A stretch of DNA of 64,000 nucleotides. It comes from JBBSHE01 sp038253325. GTDB lineage: Bacteria > Actinomycetota > Actinomycetes > Propionibacteriales > Nocardioidaceae. How positions within the stretch are numbered: the first letter of the stretch is position 1; each line of letters begins with the position of its first letter. Position numbers and translations under genes: made by a program. Where the stretch lies: positions 1-64,000 of the forward strand of contig JBBSHE010000003.1 of the NCBI GenBank assembly GCA_038253325.1, in the 5' to 3' direction. The notes under the pieces are model-generated. The model did no database searches, had not been told where the DNA came from, and saw only the letters and a program-made list of their open reading frames with translations. Below are positions 63,954-64,000 of this stretch, piece after piece.

Positions 63954-64000
63954 GTGGATCGGCTGGACGCTGGTGAGCTGCCGGCCTTCATCCATGACCT
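63954..64000 (+). CDS. possible 5' end of next gene (partial)
   Basis: GTG 63954 begins VDRLDAGELPAFIHD and stays open to the window edge. CATAGT at 63941-63946 would place the transcript start at the GTG, suggesting a leaderless gene. Too little is present to identify the product. Confidence 0.3.
   Translation, partial: MDRLDAGELPAFIHD

Overview
This is a GC-rich actinobacterial chromosome segment, most likely from the Propionibacteriales (a relative of Nocardioides, Kribbella or Actinopolymorpha). That placement is my inference, not a database result. It rests on the gene order (tRNA-Trp, secE, nusG, rplKA, rplJL, rpoBC, rpsLG, fusA, tuf, then the S10/spc/alpha ribosomal operons), actinobacterial protein features (TTG-started RpoB, four-Cys S14 type Z, GAF-ANTAR regulator, SigE-type sigma factor, bacterial Ku, LLM flavin oxidoreductase, mycothiol-type DinB protein) and hexamers of the TTGACN/TANNNT type.

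Layout. 1-2600: the 3' end of murB, then adenosine deaminase and an aminotransferase on the minus strand. 2763-21876: tRNA-Trp, secE, nusG, rplK, rplA, a lipoprotein, an insertion sequence with a gene fragment wedged in front of rplJ, then rplJ, rplL, rpoB, rpoC, rpsL, rpsG, fusA and tuf. 21900-28400: an accessory island between tuf and rpsJ, with a truncated ECF sigma factor, a VOC protein, a secreted glycosidase-like protein, a primase-polymerase relic, an MBL hydrolase, an RNA 2',3'-cyclic phosphodiesterase and a DUF559-type nuclease gene bordered by palindromic repeats. 28821-45865: the large ribosomal-protein block with secY, adk, map, infA and rpoA. 46000-50200: a second accessory interval (macrodomain, phosphoesterase, cyclodeaminase-like, MetE-like and flavin split-barrel genes) ahead of truA. 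51000-64000: methyltransferase, sigma factor with membrane partner, pyruvate phosphate dikinase, ABC-F ATPase, GAF-ANTAR regulator, Ku, LLM oxidoreductase and hemerythrin genes.

Most of the window serves translation and transcription: ribosomal proteins are co-transcribed, often with ATGA or GTGA stop-start overlaps, together with RNA polymerase subunits, elongation factors, the Sec channel, adenylate kinase and methionine aminopeptidase.

Less ordinary are: (1) three exactly 61-bp palindromic elements, two of them inside a 236-bp duplication that lies just upstream of both the rplJL and rpsJ promoter regions and carries the 5' end of the DUF559-type gene; (2) an 84-bp near-perfect palindrome with a decayed second copy about 57 kb away; (3) ribosomal protein L4 with a C-terminal sunset-like domain, and acidic or repeat-bearing tails on NusG, L10, L17 and S3; (4) an insertion sequence with doubled terminal iterons ending about 8 bp before the rplJ -35 box; (5) several single-base frameshifts near the right end. 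I did not find a complete, clearly novel multi-gene system. The DUF559-palindrome unit is the best candidate.
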